Part shown: piece by piece, positions 48,501-60,569 of the stretch | How positions within the stretch are numbered: position 1 is the stretch's first letter | Layout of the letters: the number at the start of each line of letters is the position of its first letter | NCBI GenBank assembly: GCA_033060915.1 | Contig: CM065384.1 | Span: forward strand, 32,602,501-32,666,500 | Source: Euryodendron excelsum | Taxonomy: Eukaryota; Streptophyta; Magnoliopsida; Ericales; Pentaphylacaceae | Direction of reading: 5' to 3' | DNA: 64,000 nt | The notes under the pieces: generated by a model | What the model saw: the letters and a program-made list of their open reading frames with translations, nothing else | Database searches by the model: none | Told to the model about the DNA's origin: nothing | Position numbers and translations under genes: made by a program

Positions 48501-48841
48501 AACTTAAATATTATTTTTTTAGAACTACAGTAGACTTGATTTCAGTTTGGACTTGTCCCGACTCGGATACATAGCCAACCCACTCAAATGAGTACAGTCT
48601 CAACCTTTGTGCACCCAAATGTTTTGTTAAAGTAAATTTGTCACAAATCCCATCCAATTCTATTAAGTTGGAATCAAAGGGTATTCCCTTGAAACAAGGG
48701 GTTGTAATTAAAAGATACATTATATCTTGAATGGGTCCAATCGACACTTTAAGAACTCATGTGATATGTTATTATATGAGTGAAATTATGTTAAGTGTTT
48801 TTGTTCAATTAAATATTACTTGTTAATATTTTTATTTAACA
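45564..48841 (+). repeat. 5' LTR of the Ogre-like element (3278 bp)
   Basis: It runs TGTTAAAAATC to TTTAACA, with matching TGTTAA/TTAACA termini. Inside are A-runs (46370-46430), a field of about 45-bp units around CTCAATTTCAAGCC..AAGGCTCCATGATGG (46940-47240), and three copies of a GACTTGATTCCAGTCCGGA unit at about 148-bp spacing (48238, 48385, 48533). One roughly 190-bp stretch (46741 on) differs from the 3' LTR at a single base. Confidence 0.9.
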
Positions 48842-48848
48842 TAGTTTT

Positions 48849-48866
48849 TGGCACGCCCAGTGAGAC
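48849..48866 (+). other. Putative primer-binding site of the Ogre-like element
   Basis: TGGCACGCCCAGTGAGACC lies seven bases after the LTR. It has the usual TGGC start, but I do not assign the tRNA. Confidence 0.6.
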
Positions 48867-48930
48867 CCATTCTCCCTTTCATCTCCAACTTAAAGATTAA
48901 TTATTTGGTGTTACCTTTATAGGAATTTCA

Positions 48931-51320
48931 ATGGCACCAAAGATTGTGATCTACTTTTACAAGATCCAAGCAGTAGCACGTGGAGCTACTAAACAGGGTG
49001 GTTATCGCACAACTTTTACACTTGACCGCCCGTCCTTGGCCATGACCCAAGTTGCTTCCATATTCACTCCAATCTTGGCCGCTCCGAAAGCCGTCAAAAA
49101 GGAGTGCACAAAGGCAACTCCGGTAATGGTATCCAAGGTCATTTCAAAGAAGTGTAAGACTTCGCACAAGAAACATGGGAAAGTTCTTGCAAAGAAATTG
49201 GTTAAAGTTAAAACCATTGCTGCCAAGACAAAGCCAAAGCCTGAAGCTCAACTACTTCCAAACCAAATTTGAATTGGGTCAATCCCAATTGAGTTGCCTT
49301 CTACAATGTCTGTGATGGCAACATCGATTCAAGAAGATAAGAAAATGTCTAAGCCTTCTCCAAAGGTAGAGGTTGCAAAGACTCCTAAGAGAATTGAAGT
49401 TTTGTCAAAACCTAAGAATGTTGAGCTCTCTACAGTATCAACTAAAGGAGCAAAAACTTTCAAACTCTCTAAGGGGTCTACTTCGACTATCACAGAGAAC
49501 AACAAGAAAGGCAAAAGGTCAAAGAAAAAAATGGATTAAAAGGTAAAGAACAGATACCTCAAATCCCTAATACTCCAGAGGCAGCTTTGTATTCGCTTTC
49601 TACGTTTAGCGCCGAGAAGTCTAAAGATGCTAAGTCAAAAAAGGAGAAAGAGAAATGGGCATTCTTTTCAGGTTTTCTACTAGCAAAGGAAATGCAGCAT
49701 GTACATGGGGTACCCTTTATGTCGATAGATAATACAAGGCCCTACAATGGTCCAATTACTCGGTCAAGGGCACAAGTTATGCCAAAATCCACTCTCGAAA
49801 AGTCAAGCACTTCAAAGAAGCCGCCTAATCAAAATCAACCAACTGTGATGTTTGAAGAATCATCAATGTCAAGTGGAGTAGAAAGTCCAAGGAAGTCAAT
49901 GAGCTCAATAGCAAGTTGCAAGAATCCTCTCTATGGAGATTCAGAATCTCTATTTGAGGAAGACGATTTTCCACCTGAGTTGATTTCTAAATTTCAAAAG
50001 GTGACAATTAAAGAAGAATCCCAATGTACGGATATGCCTGTGCTCATGACTGGTACAACCTGCTTTGAAGAACAAGTACAGGAAATGCAATGAAAATTGG
50101 CCGAAAAAGATGCTAAAATTGTTGTTTTGGCTGCTCAAGTGGCTACTCAAGCAAGTACATTAGCACAGGAACATGTGCACCCTCCTGAGCAGGCTTAAAC
50201 ATCGGCAGCACCAGCAGTGCAAGCTGATCTGAGAAGATTAATAGCTGAGGGGATCAGGGATTTTCAAGCATCTATGACTCCTCCAGTAGTTGGATATCGT
50301 AAGTCATACCCTACTCATTATGATACAATCCCATTCCCTCCTGGTTATCAAAAACCCCACTTTGAGAAGTTTGATGGAATCAATGGGTCACCGCAAGAAC
50401 ATTTGGCCCATTTTTATTTTGCCAGTGGGGAGTCAGCTCAATCAAACGCCTTGTTGATAAGGCAATTTGTACAATCCCTCAAAGGAGCAGTGTTCACCTA
50501 GTACACACAGTTACAACCAGGTTTTATCCTTTCTTAAGATGACATGCAAAGGGCATTCTTGGCTCAATTTGTAAGTTCAAAAAAAAAAGTATCCATCATC
50601 GATCTAGCAGACGCTAGGCAAAAGTCAAATGAAAGTGTAAATGATTTCATCACAAGATGGAGAAGTTTAAACCTTCAATGTTTAGAGAAGTTAACTGAAA
50701 GTCTGCTGTACAAATGTGTTATAACAACTTCTCACCAGAAATAGCAACATTTGTGGGTACTGCAAAGCCCCAAACATTTGACGCACTCGTCTTAAAGGCC
50801 AGCAATGTTGAAAGACAAATTGCTCGACAAAAGAGTGTGACTCAAAAACCAAAAACCAAAAACTTCAGATGAAAAAAAGATTGAAAATAATAAGAAGCCG
50901 ATGAAGAAAGGAGAATCAATGGCTACATTTGTTAATATCAAGGAAAACAACAATGGTAGAAACAAAGAACAGGCAAAAAGACCTTCTTTAAAAGAAAAAA
51001 AGGAGGTGAAATACAGTTTCCATGATGATAACGTGGAAGTTATCTTCAAGCAGTTGATGAAAGAAAAAGCTATAAAGTTACCTGAACCAAAGAGACCTTC
51101 TGAAGTTGCCAAAATTGATGATCCAAAGTATTGCCCTTATCACAGAATTATTAGTCATCCACTCAAAGAATGCTACGTTTTGAAAAACGTCATTCAAGTA
51201 ATGATTAAAAATGGGGAACTTGTTATTGAAGAGTCTTCTCCTTCTGAGGAAGCTGCTGCAACTTCAAACATTATATCTTTGGTTGAGGATGACAAAGATA
51301 ATTCTTTTCTCATAGTTTGA
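48931..51320 (+). pseudogene. Gag of the Ogre-like element, decayed
   Basis: The frame starts at 48931 (MAPKIVIYFYKIQ) with a very Lys-rich N-terminal part (49100-49540), then a TGA and a frame change before 49587. The next part holds GPITRSRAQVMPK (about 49750) and a capsid region (HFEKFDGINGSPQEHLAHF, WRSLNLQCLEKLTES). The zinc motif CPYHRIISHPLKEC near 51135 has the same C-x2-H-x4-H-x4-C pattern as the other Tat element. Stops occur at 49270, 50091, 50499 and elsewhere. The Lys-rich start could be a separate first ORF as in Ogre; I cannot decide. Confidence 0.75.
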
Positions 51321-52902
51321 CTCCCTGAGGGGGCAATTCGAGTAGCATTCCAAGTTGATGGTGAAGTCTTATATGCTTATGCTTATCCTAGTATGCCTCG
51401 TGTAGGCAATCCTAGGATACCTAAATTTTATGAAGTCATGACAGAACCTAACTTGAATGTTTGGAATGATACTTCGGGGTCAGAAGTTGAAAGTGTTGAT
51501 GAATGACAAACATGTATCAGCAAAAGGACAAGAAAGATGCTGCTAACCGCCGTAAAATCTTCAAAGCGCCCAAATGTGGTGGTTGAAAGGCAAAAACAAA
51601 CGAGGCAAAAGTCAATACAGAAGAACAAAAAGAAGAAGTCTTCAAAGAAAGTCAAAGTTCCTCTTGAGGAAGAAAACATTCAACCTACTAGAGTACCAAT
51701 AACACTTTCTGAGTATTTACCAGCTGAATTTTTCAAAAATAAAAGCACTAAAGAGAATGAACAAGTTGCTCAAAGCTACATGGTAGAAATTAAAGAGAAT
51801 GATACTCTGAAGCAAGAAACGGATGAAATAACCTTGCGCTCTAGTCGACGTCTTCCGTCACCACAAAAGCAGCAACAGAAAAAGTTTCCTCCTCCTTCGG
51901 AGTCATCAAAATCTAACTTACCCACAACTGAAAAAGTAAGAGAGTCTCCTAAGATACATGTAAGGTCTTGTTCACGGAATGCACCACCTTCAGTTAAATA
52001 TGATGTCTTAGCACATCTTAAGTGTATTTCGGCTCTTATAAGTGTTTACGATGCCTTACAATTATCAAAGGAGCTTAGAAAGGCATTAATTCAAGCTTTA
52101 ATCAGCCCTGATCTCTATGTCGATGATGTCAATTCATTACCAATGAGAGAACTTTGTGATGAATGTATGGCTTGTATCACTTTTACTAATAGTAATTTAC
52201 AGCTTGGGTCAGAGCATCACAATCGTCCTCTTTAACTCTCTGGGACTATTGGAGATACTTTGATTACCCGAATCATGCTTGATTGTAGATCTACAGTAAA
52301 TTTGTTGCCTTTAAAGATACTACGGTTGATAGGCATGTCAGTTCACTAGTTATCACCGTCAAATTTGACAATTCAAGGGTTTAACCAAATGGGACAAAAG
52401 GCATTGGGCACTATTGAACTACAAATGCAATTTGATGAGTTGCATACATCGGCTTTGTTTCATATTATTGATGTTGATACCTCATATAATGCTTTGTTAG
52501 GTCGTCCCTGGACTTTTTGTGAACAAAATTCTTCCCTCAACACTCCACCAATGTTTCAAGTTTGTGATACAAAGAAATGGTGAGCCAGTTGAAAAGAAGA
52601 TCATTGTTGATTCTAACCCTTTTGGCATTGAGGAGGTAAATTATGCTAATGCAAAGTTTTATACAATCAAGTCTCGAACTCCTTTTCGTGCAAATGAGGT
52701 TAAAAAGAAAAAGAAAAAGGAAGATTTTGAGCTTGCAGTTTTACCATCTTCATCAAAAGTCAAAAGTGTCCAAATCAAAATGAACTCCTCAAAAAGAAGA
52801 GAGAGAAGTTCAACTTCAAAAGTGTCAAAGTCAAAATTTGTCTTGAAGTGTATAGTAAAGGATGAACAACAAGCAGAGCAGGTGGCTATGATGTCTACTT
52901 AA
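51321..52902 (+). pseudogene. Gag-protease region of the Ogre-like element
   Basis: 51537-52235 is a basic Ser/Lys/Gln-rich linker, ending in a conserved-looking stretch (YDVLAHLKCISALISVYDALQLSKELRKAL). The protease follows with ITRIMLDCRSTVNLLP at about 52267-52310; the usual small residue (Gly) after DC is Arg. The later part reads VDTSYNALLGRPW at about 52474, the typical C-terminal strand. Frame changes occur at about 52350 and 52560. Confidence 0.75.
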
Positions 52903-54090
52903 GATACTTCAGCTCAAGAGACAATAGCAACATTAACTACAAGTTACACTTGTCCTCTCCGAAAAATAAATCAATCAATTCCAGAAAGTTTGGTGATTAG
53001 GACCACATTCGAGGAGGATGGGAGTCATGATAAGTGCGTTGTCTATCAGAAGAAGACATTAATGCTCACATCAACATCTTCAGTTGGTCCATCAAAGAAG
53101 TTTTTCTCAAAGCTATTTTTCCTGAACCTACAATTTTCACTGTGATAATGATGAAATCAAGCCACGAGTTTCAGTCTTTGAAAGACTTCAAGGTTTTTTG
53201 AGTTCTAAGCCTCTGAAATTCAAAAAGAAGAAGAAGTGGAAATTGAAAAAGAAAATGCAAACAAATGTCAAGCAAAATTTCATTATAAAGGCTGACAAAC
53301 AAGGTAAAGTTGATAAAAACATAGAGGAGATTGCACAAGTTAATTGCGTATCTTTTGAAGAAAATATGCCAGAAGACTCCTCTAGTCAAGAATAGGATGT
53401 CCATCCTGTACAAAATGATTTGCTAGAGAACCAACATGTCAATGAAAATACTACAGAAGTGGAAAAGATTGTTATCCCCCCTACAATTAGTATTTCTATT
53501 GAACCTCATCCAAGAAAAGATACAAGTAGCCCAACTGAAGAAGAAAAATCATCAATCAATTCTTTACTCCGATTATGGAATTGTATAAACTCCTGGGAGC
53601 TTAAAAAGGAAGAAATTCAAGATGTTGGATATGCTTCAGATACCGAGGTTATGAAGTACTCTCGAAATTGGGTAAGGTTTCAAAGTCATGCACGAAGGCT
53701 TACAAGATACTGTTCAGATGATAAACTATGGTTTCGACCTGGTAGACATCCTAAAATATGGAATTTCTCCAATCCTAATGAAGATGATTTTTTGTATAAT
53801 CCTAGAAGTCCATACACCAACTCTCCAGTATGGACATATGATGGGGAAAGTATAAGTAGTGACCACTGTTGCTACAATAACATCATGTCATGTGATGAAA
53901 ATCTAAAAGAGATTGCACAAGTTAATTGTGTCTCCATTGAGGAACACCAATCAGCAGACTCTTCTACTCAAGAGAAAGACAACAGTTTAATGGATGAAGA
54001 TTCCCTTGAATTTATTGAGATAATTCAACCTGCATCACCTCAGATAGAAGATGGTGGCCAGGCCACTGTTGATGAACTCAAAGAAATCAA
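52903..54090 (+). other. Long protease-RT spacer of the Ogre-like element
   Basis: Partly open frames (53198-53395, 53420-54090) encode acidic, low-similarity sequence. The phrase EEIAQVNCVS followed by EE..S..SS.QE occurs twice (about 53325 and 53905), so part of it is an internal duplication of about 590 bp. In Ogre elements this interval contains an intron that must be removed before RT is made; an intron here is inference. Confidence 0.5.
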
Positions 54091-55520
54091 CTTCGGAACT
54101 GTTGAAGATCGTAAGCTTATATTTGTCAGTTCTCTTCTCTCTGAAGAAGAATTAACTGCCTATCCAAGTCTTTTTTGGGAGTATCGAGATGTATTTTCTT
54201 GGGGATATCAAGAAATGCCAAGATTAGATCCTAAAGTTACAGTCCATCGATTATCCATCTCAAAAAAAAAAAAAAAAATGCCCCGTAAAGCAAGCTCAAC
54301 GTCGTTTTCGACCAGAGCTAATGGCGCAAATAGAAGATGAGGTTGAAAAATTGATAACTACCGGTTTTATCTGAGAAGTTCAATATCCAACTTGGCTGGC
54401 AAATATTGTGCCAGTTAAAAAGAAAAGTGGACAAGTTTGTATCTGTATAGATTTCAGAGATCTAAACAACGCATGTCCAAAAGATGTTCCCACTCCCAAT
54501 CACTGAGTTGTTAGTGGATGCAACTACTGGATTTGGTGCTTTATCCTTTATGGGTGTTTCTCAGGATATAATCAAATAAAACCTTTTGGATTGAAAAATA
54601 TGAGAGCCACTTATCAGCGAGCCATGACAGTTGTCTTTAAGGACATGCTCCACAATACACTTGAATGTTATGTGGATGATTTGGTTGTTAAAACCAGAAA
54701 AAAATCTCAACATCTAAATGATTTGAGAAGAGTTTTCGAAAGGCTTCAAAAATACCAGCTCAAAATGAACCCCTTGAAGTGTGCATTCGGGGTAACATCT
54801 AGAAAATTTCTTGGTTTTGTTGTTAAACACCGAGGAATTGAAATTGATCCCACAAAAATCAAAGCAATTTTTAAAATGCCTCCTCCTCGTAACTTGCGCC
54901 AATTACGTGGACTTCAAGGACGATTGGCTTACATAAGGAGGTTCATCTCAAATTTATCAGGACGGTATCAACCTTTTACCAGATTGATGAAAAAAGATGT
55001 TCCTTTTGTATAGGATCAAAGTTGTCAAAATGCTTTAAATAGCCTCAGGGAATATTTGACAAAACCTCCTGTTTTAGTGGCTCCAATCAAAGGACGAGCA
55101 TTAATTCTACACATTGCAGCTCTTGAACGCTCTTTAGGGGCATTACTTGCCCAAAATAATGACGATAACAAAAGAAAATGTTTTGTACTACATTAGTCGT
55201 ACACTTGTCGGGCATAGCACAATTATTCTCCCATTGAGAAAATTTGCTTGGCGTTAATCTTTGCTGTCCAAAAGCTAAAGCATTATTTGCATGCGCATCC
55301 CGTTACATTAATTTCAAGAGCTGATCCATTGAAATATTTGATGTCTAAACCATTCTTGTCCAGTTGACTAGCCAAGTGGTCCTTTCTATTAACAGAGTTT
55401 GACATCACTTTTGTGTCTCAAAAAGCAATAAAAGGTCAGGCACTTGCTGATTTTCTCGCAGCACATCCAATGCCCGATAACATGCAATTATCAGATGACT
55501 TTCCTGATGAAGAAGTGTTG
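54091..55520 (+). pseudogene. RT and RNase H of the Ogre-like element, decayed
   Basis: RT starts with ELTAYPSLFWEYRDVFSWGYQEMPRLDP, passes an A-run shift at 54262 and a TGA at 54371, and shows PTWLANIVPVKKKSG and CIDFRDLNNACPKD. Near 54545-54590 a frameshift removes the first catalytic Asp context and about 25-30 codons are missing before PFGLKN. ECYVDDLVVKTR (YVDD at 54668) and GFVVKHRGIEIDPTKI are intact. RNase H follows after a TAG at 55011 with further stops. Confidence 0.88.
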
Positions 55521-56132
55521 ACAGTTGTAGTTTCATCATGACAATTGTTCTTTGATGGGGGCATCAAGAAGGAAGGGAGTGGGGCAGGCATTGTTTTCGT
55601 GACTCCTTTCGGGGGTTTAATTCCATATTCATTCTCTCTTTTGGCATTATGCTCCAATAATGTGGCAGAGTACGAAGCCCTAATCATTGGTCTAGAAATA
55701 GCATTGGAAATGCAAATTAACTGTTTACAAGTGTATGCTGATTCTCAATTGATCATCAAACAATTAAACGGCGAGTATGAAGTCAGAAATGAGGATTTGA
55801 TATTTTATCACCAAAGAGCTAAATATCTAGTTTCTCAATTTCAAGAGATTCGTATTGATCATGTGCCCAGGTCAGAAAATGATAAAGCTGATGCATTAGC
55901 TAATTTGGCAGCATCTTTGACTTTACCCAAACAAAGGGATATACAAATCACAGTCGGGGAATGTCATCTGCTACCCTCAACACTCGATCGCATTGATGGA
56001 AGAGAAATTACAAATGCATTAAGCGTTTGTGAAATTGAAGAAAATCCAGATTGGCGTCAACCATTCATTGATTATTTCTTACATGGAAGATTGCCAATTG
56101 ACCCAAAGAAAAGAGTTGATCTCCGACGATGA
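55521..56132 (+). pseudogene. Second RNase H of the Ogre-like element, mostly intact
   Basis: The open stretch 55545-56132 encodes LFFDGGIKKEGSGAGIVFV, CSNNVAEYEALIIGLEIALE, VYADSQLIIKQLNGEYEV and HVPRSENDKADALANLAAS, with the acidic residues of an RNase H fold in place. It is the best-preserved domain of the element. The C-terminal part runs into the spacer before integrase and ends in a TGA at 56130. Confidence 0.9.
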
Positions 56133-57298
56133 GCTCTTCAATTTGTATATCTGAATGACACTTTGTATAGAAGGTCTTTCGAAGGAATCCTTCTAAGGTG
56201 TTTATCAAAAGAAGAAGCTACTTAAGCCCTTCATGAAACTCATTGTGGAACTTGTGGTGCACACCAAGCTGGCCCTAAACTTGCTGGGCAATTAAAAATG
56301 TTAGGTTACTATTAGCCAACCATCGTTTAAGATTCAATGAAGTTTGCCAAAACATGTAAGGTGTGCGAGCTTCGTGGAGATTTCATACATCAACCTCCAC
56401 AACCACTTCATCCTTCTATGATAGCTTGGCCCTTTGAAACTTGGGGTCTAGATGTTATAGGTCCTTTCAAGCCCCCATCTTCACGTTCTCGCCAATATAT
56501 ATTGGCTGGGACTTATTATTTTTCAAAATGAGCTAAAGTAGTACCACTAAAAGAAGTAAGGGCTATTGATGTTGCAAATTTCATTAGGAATCACATAATT
56601 TATCGTTATGGAATTCCTTCAAAAATCATTTCAAACAATGCCTTCTACTTTAAAAGTGCAATAATCAAAAAATTGACTGAAAAATTCAAGTTTCGACATG
56701 GACGTTCTGCAAGTTATAATCTATCTTCAAATGTTCAAACAGAAGCTTTCAACAAAGTGCTCAGTAAAATCCTTAAAAAGATGGTCTCAAAGAATAAAAG
56801 AGACTGGCATAAACGTCTTCCTGAAGCTTTATGGGCATACAAAACAACTATCTGACATCTACTGGTTGCACACCATACAGGCTTGTTTATGGTTCAAAGG
56901 CTATATTTCCATTAGAAGTGCAATTGCCATCCCTCAGAATTGCTACTTAACTCACAAATCCAGATGATAATGCTAAAATCAGATTAGCAGAGCTTAAGGC
57001 ACTTGACGAGAGAAGGCTTAATGCCCAGCAAAGACTTGAAATCTACCAAGCCCAAGTGGCAGGTTCTTTTAACAAGAAGGTCAAATACCGATCTTTTTCG
57101 GCGGGTGATTTGGTTTTAACAGTGAAACGACCAGTTGTCATTACAAGAAGAATGAAAGGAAAATTCGAAGTAAAATGGGAAGGGCCACATGTTATCACTA
57201 AAGTTTTTCCCAAAAGAGCATATGAACTTTCAGATTCAGAAGGCAAATGTATTTATTCCTGTGTTAACGGAAACTTCATTAAGAAGTTCTATGCTTAA
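56133..57298 (+). pseudogene. Integrase of the Ogre-like element, decayed
   Basis: HETHCGTCGAHQAG and CKVCELRG form the HHCC zinc region (56230-56375). The core has WGLDVIGPFKPP (first Asp present), then KIISNNAFYFKS with Asn instead of the second Asp, and NVQTEAFNKVL with Glu present. Frameshifts lie at about 56850 and 57050. The C-terminal region FEVKWEGPHVITKVFPKRAYEL ends at 57298. Stops at 56529 and 56851. Confidence 0.88.
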
Positions 57299-57316
57299 AT
57301 GAAAAAAAAGAAGCCC

Positions 57317-57460
57317 CTTGTCGCATGAGCCTAAATTGCATGATGCCTCTCAAGCTCCTTGTCACACGAGCCTAAACTGCATAATGCTTCATATGCTCCT
57401 CGTTGCACGAGCCTAAATTGCATGATACTCCTGCCTCACACGAGTTTAAACTGTGAAGGG
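57317..57460 (+). repeat. Four-unit tandem array, 41-bp period
   Basis: The core GAGCCTAAA(C/T)TGCAT(A/G)AT recurs at 57327, 57368, 57409 and 57442, with CTCCTTGTC.CA between units. It lies just after the pol stop. Confidence 0.8.
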
Positions 57461-57489
57461 CTATAAAAAAAATAAATAAATAAATCATT

Positions 57490-58220
57490 GAACTACAGAT
57501 GACTTGATTCCAATCCGAATTTTGTTCCCGATTCGGATACGTAAGCAGCTTGAAATTTGATTTCAAGTTCAGTCATTTTAACCAAAAAAAATATATGTTT
57601 TCCAAAATTAAACTACAGATGACTTGATTCCAATCCAGATTTTGTTCCCGATTCGGATACGTATTCAGTCATTTTAAGAAAAAAAATATATGTTTTCCAC
57701 AAGTTGAACTACATTTTGACTTTATTACAATCCGGACTTTGTTCCCGATTTGGATAAATAGGCAGCTTGAAATTTTATTTCAAGTTCAGTTTTTTTTAAA
57801 AAAAAAATATATGTTTTCCACAAGTTGAACTACACTTTGACTTGATTCTAATCCAGACTTTATTCCCAATTAGGATATGTAGGCAGCTTGGAATTTTTTA
57901 TTTCATGTTTAGTCATTACTTCAAAAAATATATATATATGTTTTTTGCAAGTTGAACTACATTTTGACTTGATTCTAATCCGGACTTTATTCCCGATTCA
58001 GATATGTAGGCAGCTTGGAATTTTTATTTCAAGTTCAGTCATTACTTCAAAATATATATATATATATATTTCAAAGTTGAACTACATTTTGACTTGATTC
58101 CAATCCGGACTTTGTTCCCGATTCAAATATGTAGGCAACTTGAAATTTTTATTTCAAGTTCAGTCTTTATTTAAAAAAAAATGGTTTCCAAAACTGAGTT
58201 ACGTAAGACTTGATCCCTTA
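57490..58220 (+). repeat. Seven-unit tandem array, about 120-bp period
   Basis: GACTTGATTCCAATCCGGA or variants start at 57501, 57621, 57718, 57839, 57966, 58091 and 58207. Each full unit continues TTGTTCCCGATTCGGATACG and a TTGAAATTTTATTTCAAG dyad, then an A/T tract. The same unit type occurs three times near the end of the LTR (48238-48620). Confidence 0.85.
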
Positions 58221-60347
58221 CAGCTCAAAACATTATTGTTTTGTCAATAATGTGTCAAATTGTGAAATTGATGAAATTCTCACATCCCAAATCAACATTA
58301 AATGAAATGGAATAATTGAACTAGTAAAACAGAAGTTCAAATAAACATGAGTAAAAAAAAAAAAAAAACTACTCATTCTTTTGAAAAAAATAAATTCAAA
58401 GAGTCACGGATATTGTGAACAACCACTTTGTGAGTTTCAAATGCTTGCATCTTCTCTTTTCTAGCTTCCACAAGAGCTTTTTGGAGATCTACCTCAATTG
58501 TTCTTTGGTCCTCAAGTGAAGATTGCAATTGGATAATTTCATCTTGAACTTCTATCTTGTCAGTTTCCAATTGACTTCTTAAAACTTTGATTCTAGCTTC
58601 CCCCTCCAAAATTTGTACTTCTTTGTCCCGAAGAATTTCTGATTTCTTCAAAGCATCAGTTAGGTCTGACTTCAATTTCTGTTGGATATCCAAACAACCC
58701 TTATGATATTCTGTTAAGATCTTGATCTAACTAATGTCAATCTTCTCCAAAGTGTTACCATCTTGAGTTATGGTTTCGGACAAATCAAATAGTTGTCTGA
58801 CTTTGCTAGCAAACCAATCAACTTCACCTTTCCCAGGAGCAGATTCAACAATGTTCTTATGGATCACATTTAATGATTTCATGATTCTAGGATGAAGCTC
58901 CAATAAAGCTTTTGGTGATGAAGTAGAAGATAGTTGTGCAGCTATTTGTTTCATAAGGCTAATAACAAGGTCCTTTACCAATACATCAGTCTCATCTCCA
59001 TCATTTGTCATAAGCTTTCTTGAACGCTCTTGCAATGAAAAATTTGTATCAATCGGCTTTTCAAAATTGGAATCTTCTAGCAATTCAGATTTATCTATAG
59101 ATAATTCTGCAATCTTAAGAGGTTGATTATAGGACATATCTGCTATGGGGTCATCATCACCTTCATAGTCAACCTGTTCAACCTCCATTGTAGATTCATC
59201 TTTAGGGACACTTATTTGTGAGGAAGTTTCAATCTTTTCATCATTACCAATCTGAAAGTCTTTAAAAGAAATCTTAGGCTCGGAATTATCAGACTTATTT
59301 GAATCATCAAATTTGTTGTAACGAGCTCTTTTGTAATCCTTGTCACTAGATGAATCATCTTTGTCACTAGGAAAACTCTCTACATGAGCTCAAACTTTGG
59401 CCTTCTTACCATCATGATAATTCTGACTTAAACTCACATCATGCTTCTCCGTAGTCGCATCAAGCTTTTGAGTAACCGCATCAAGTCTCAAAGCACTAAT
59501 ATCAATCTCAAAAAGTTTCACAACTCCTTGTACGCGCTTTGGAACATCATTGATATTCTGAATGATAAAAATTCGGTCTGTCTTGTTCACCTTCTTCTTG
59601 GTCAAAGTTGTTTGAACCTTATGCACAGAGGGCCCTAAATAAGAAATAGAACTTTGCACCCACCAAGAATAGTACCACCATCAGCAAGAACCTATGCGAC
59701 ATATGCGGGGAATGTAAAAAAGTGCATGAGTACTATGACGAAATAGTAAAGCTTGTGTCATAGCCGAATGTTCAATACCACAAATGCCTTTCTGAACAAC
59801 GGCATAATTAAGATAATTTGCTCGAACACCTTGATCAAATCCAAATTGACGAGCAAACCTATTTGGGTAGTAGGGTTCTACCCCCATTTTAAGACCAACT
59901 CGAACAAGTATATCAGTAGAGCGAATGCTCATCAAAAATTCAAATTGATCGACAAAAAGACTCCCATCATCCATGAGTTGAGCATCTTTGAGTTGTTCAA
60001 AAGGGTTTGGAGAATACCACACATGTTGTTCTGCCCTGAAAATTACTCTTGCTTGACATATATGGAATGACTTTGCAATAATTCCTGAATATCTTGCAAG
60101 TAATGGGTAGTATTCAGAAAATCTTTCATCTGCCTGCCATTATAAAGGTCTGGAAAATGTTCTCCTAACCAACCAGTTAAATAATGAATTGTAATAGCTA
60201 AGCCAGCTGAACTAGGTCCTTTGGGACATTTGGAAATTTCACCAAGTCTACGGTATATAAAGCCGGCCACTATTGGTGCAAGTGAAACTTTCCTTCCATG
60301 TGCTATCAAAGATGCCATAACAAAAGTTTCAGGTTTCAGTATATAAC

Positions 60348-60411
60348 CTTTGTATGGAAATAGAAACCTATTTTTCTTTTTAAAAAAAAAAGGGGGGGGG
60401 GGGGGGGGGGT

Positions 60412-60504
<93 letters not shown>

Positions 60505-60569
60505 AGAATGAAAATGTTAAAATAAGTTTTCAATCATAAAATATAAATATTTAAAATAAAAAAAAATAC
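60348..60569 (-). other. Probable intron of the antisense PMD gene, contains the poly-G/C run
   Basis: Minus-strand donor GTATTT follows LVLWLNR and acceptor ACAAAG precedes the next PMD exon. The interval contains the 112-bp homopolymer. A one-base phase mismatch at the acceptor side suggests an indel in this copy, so the exact junction is uncertain. Confidence 0.5.
60392..60503 (+). repeat. 112-bp poly-G run with one T
   Basis: Apart from T at 60411, every base from 60392 to 60503 is G. It is preceded by an A-run (60382-60391). Such a tract is extreme for an AT-rich genome and may be an assembly or sequencing artefact. Confidence 0.95.

Noticed and set aside
60336..60533. Minus-strand frame with a run of about 37 prolines
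   Set aside because: Translation of the poly-G/C homopolymer inside a probable intron.
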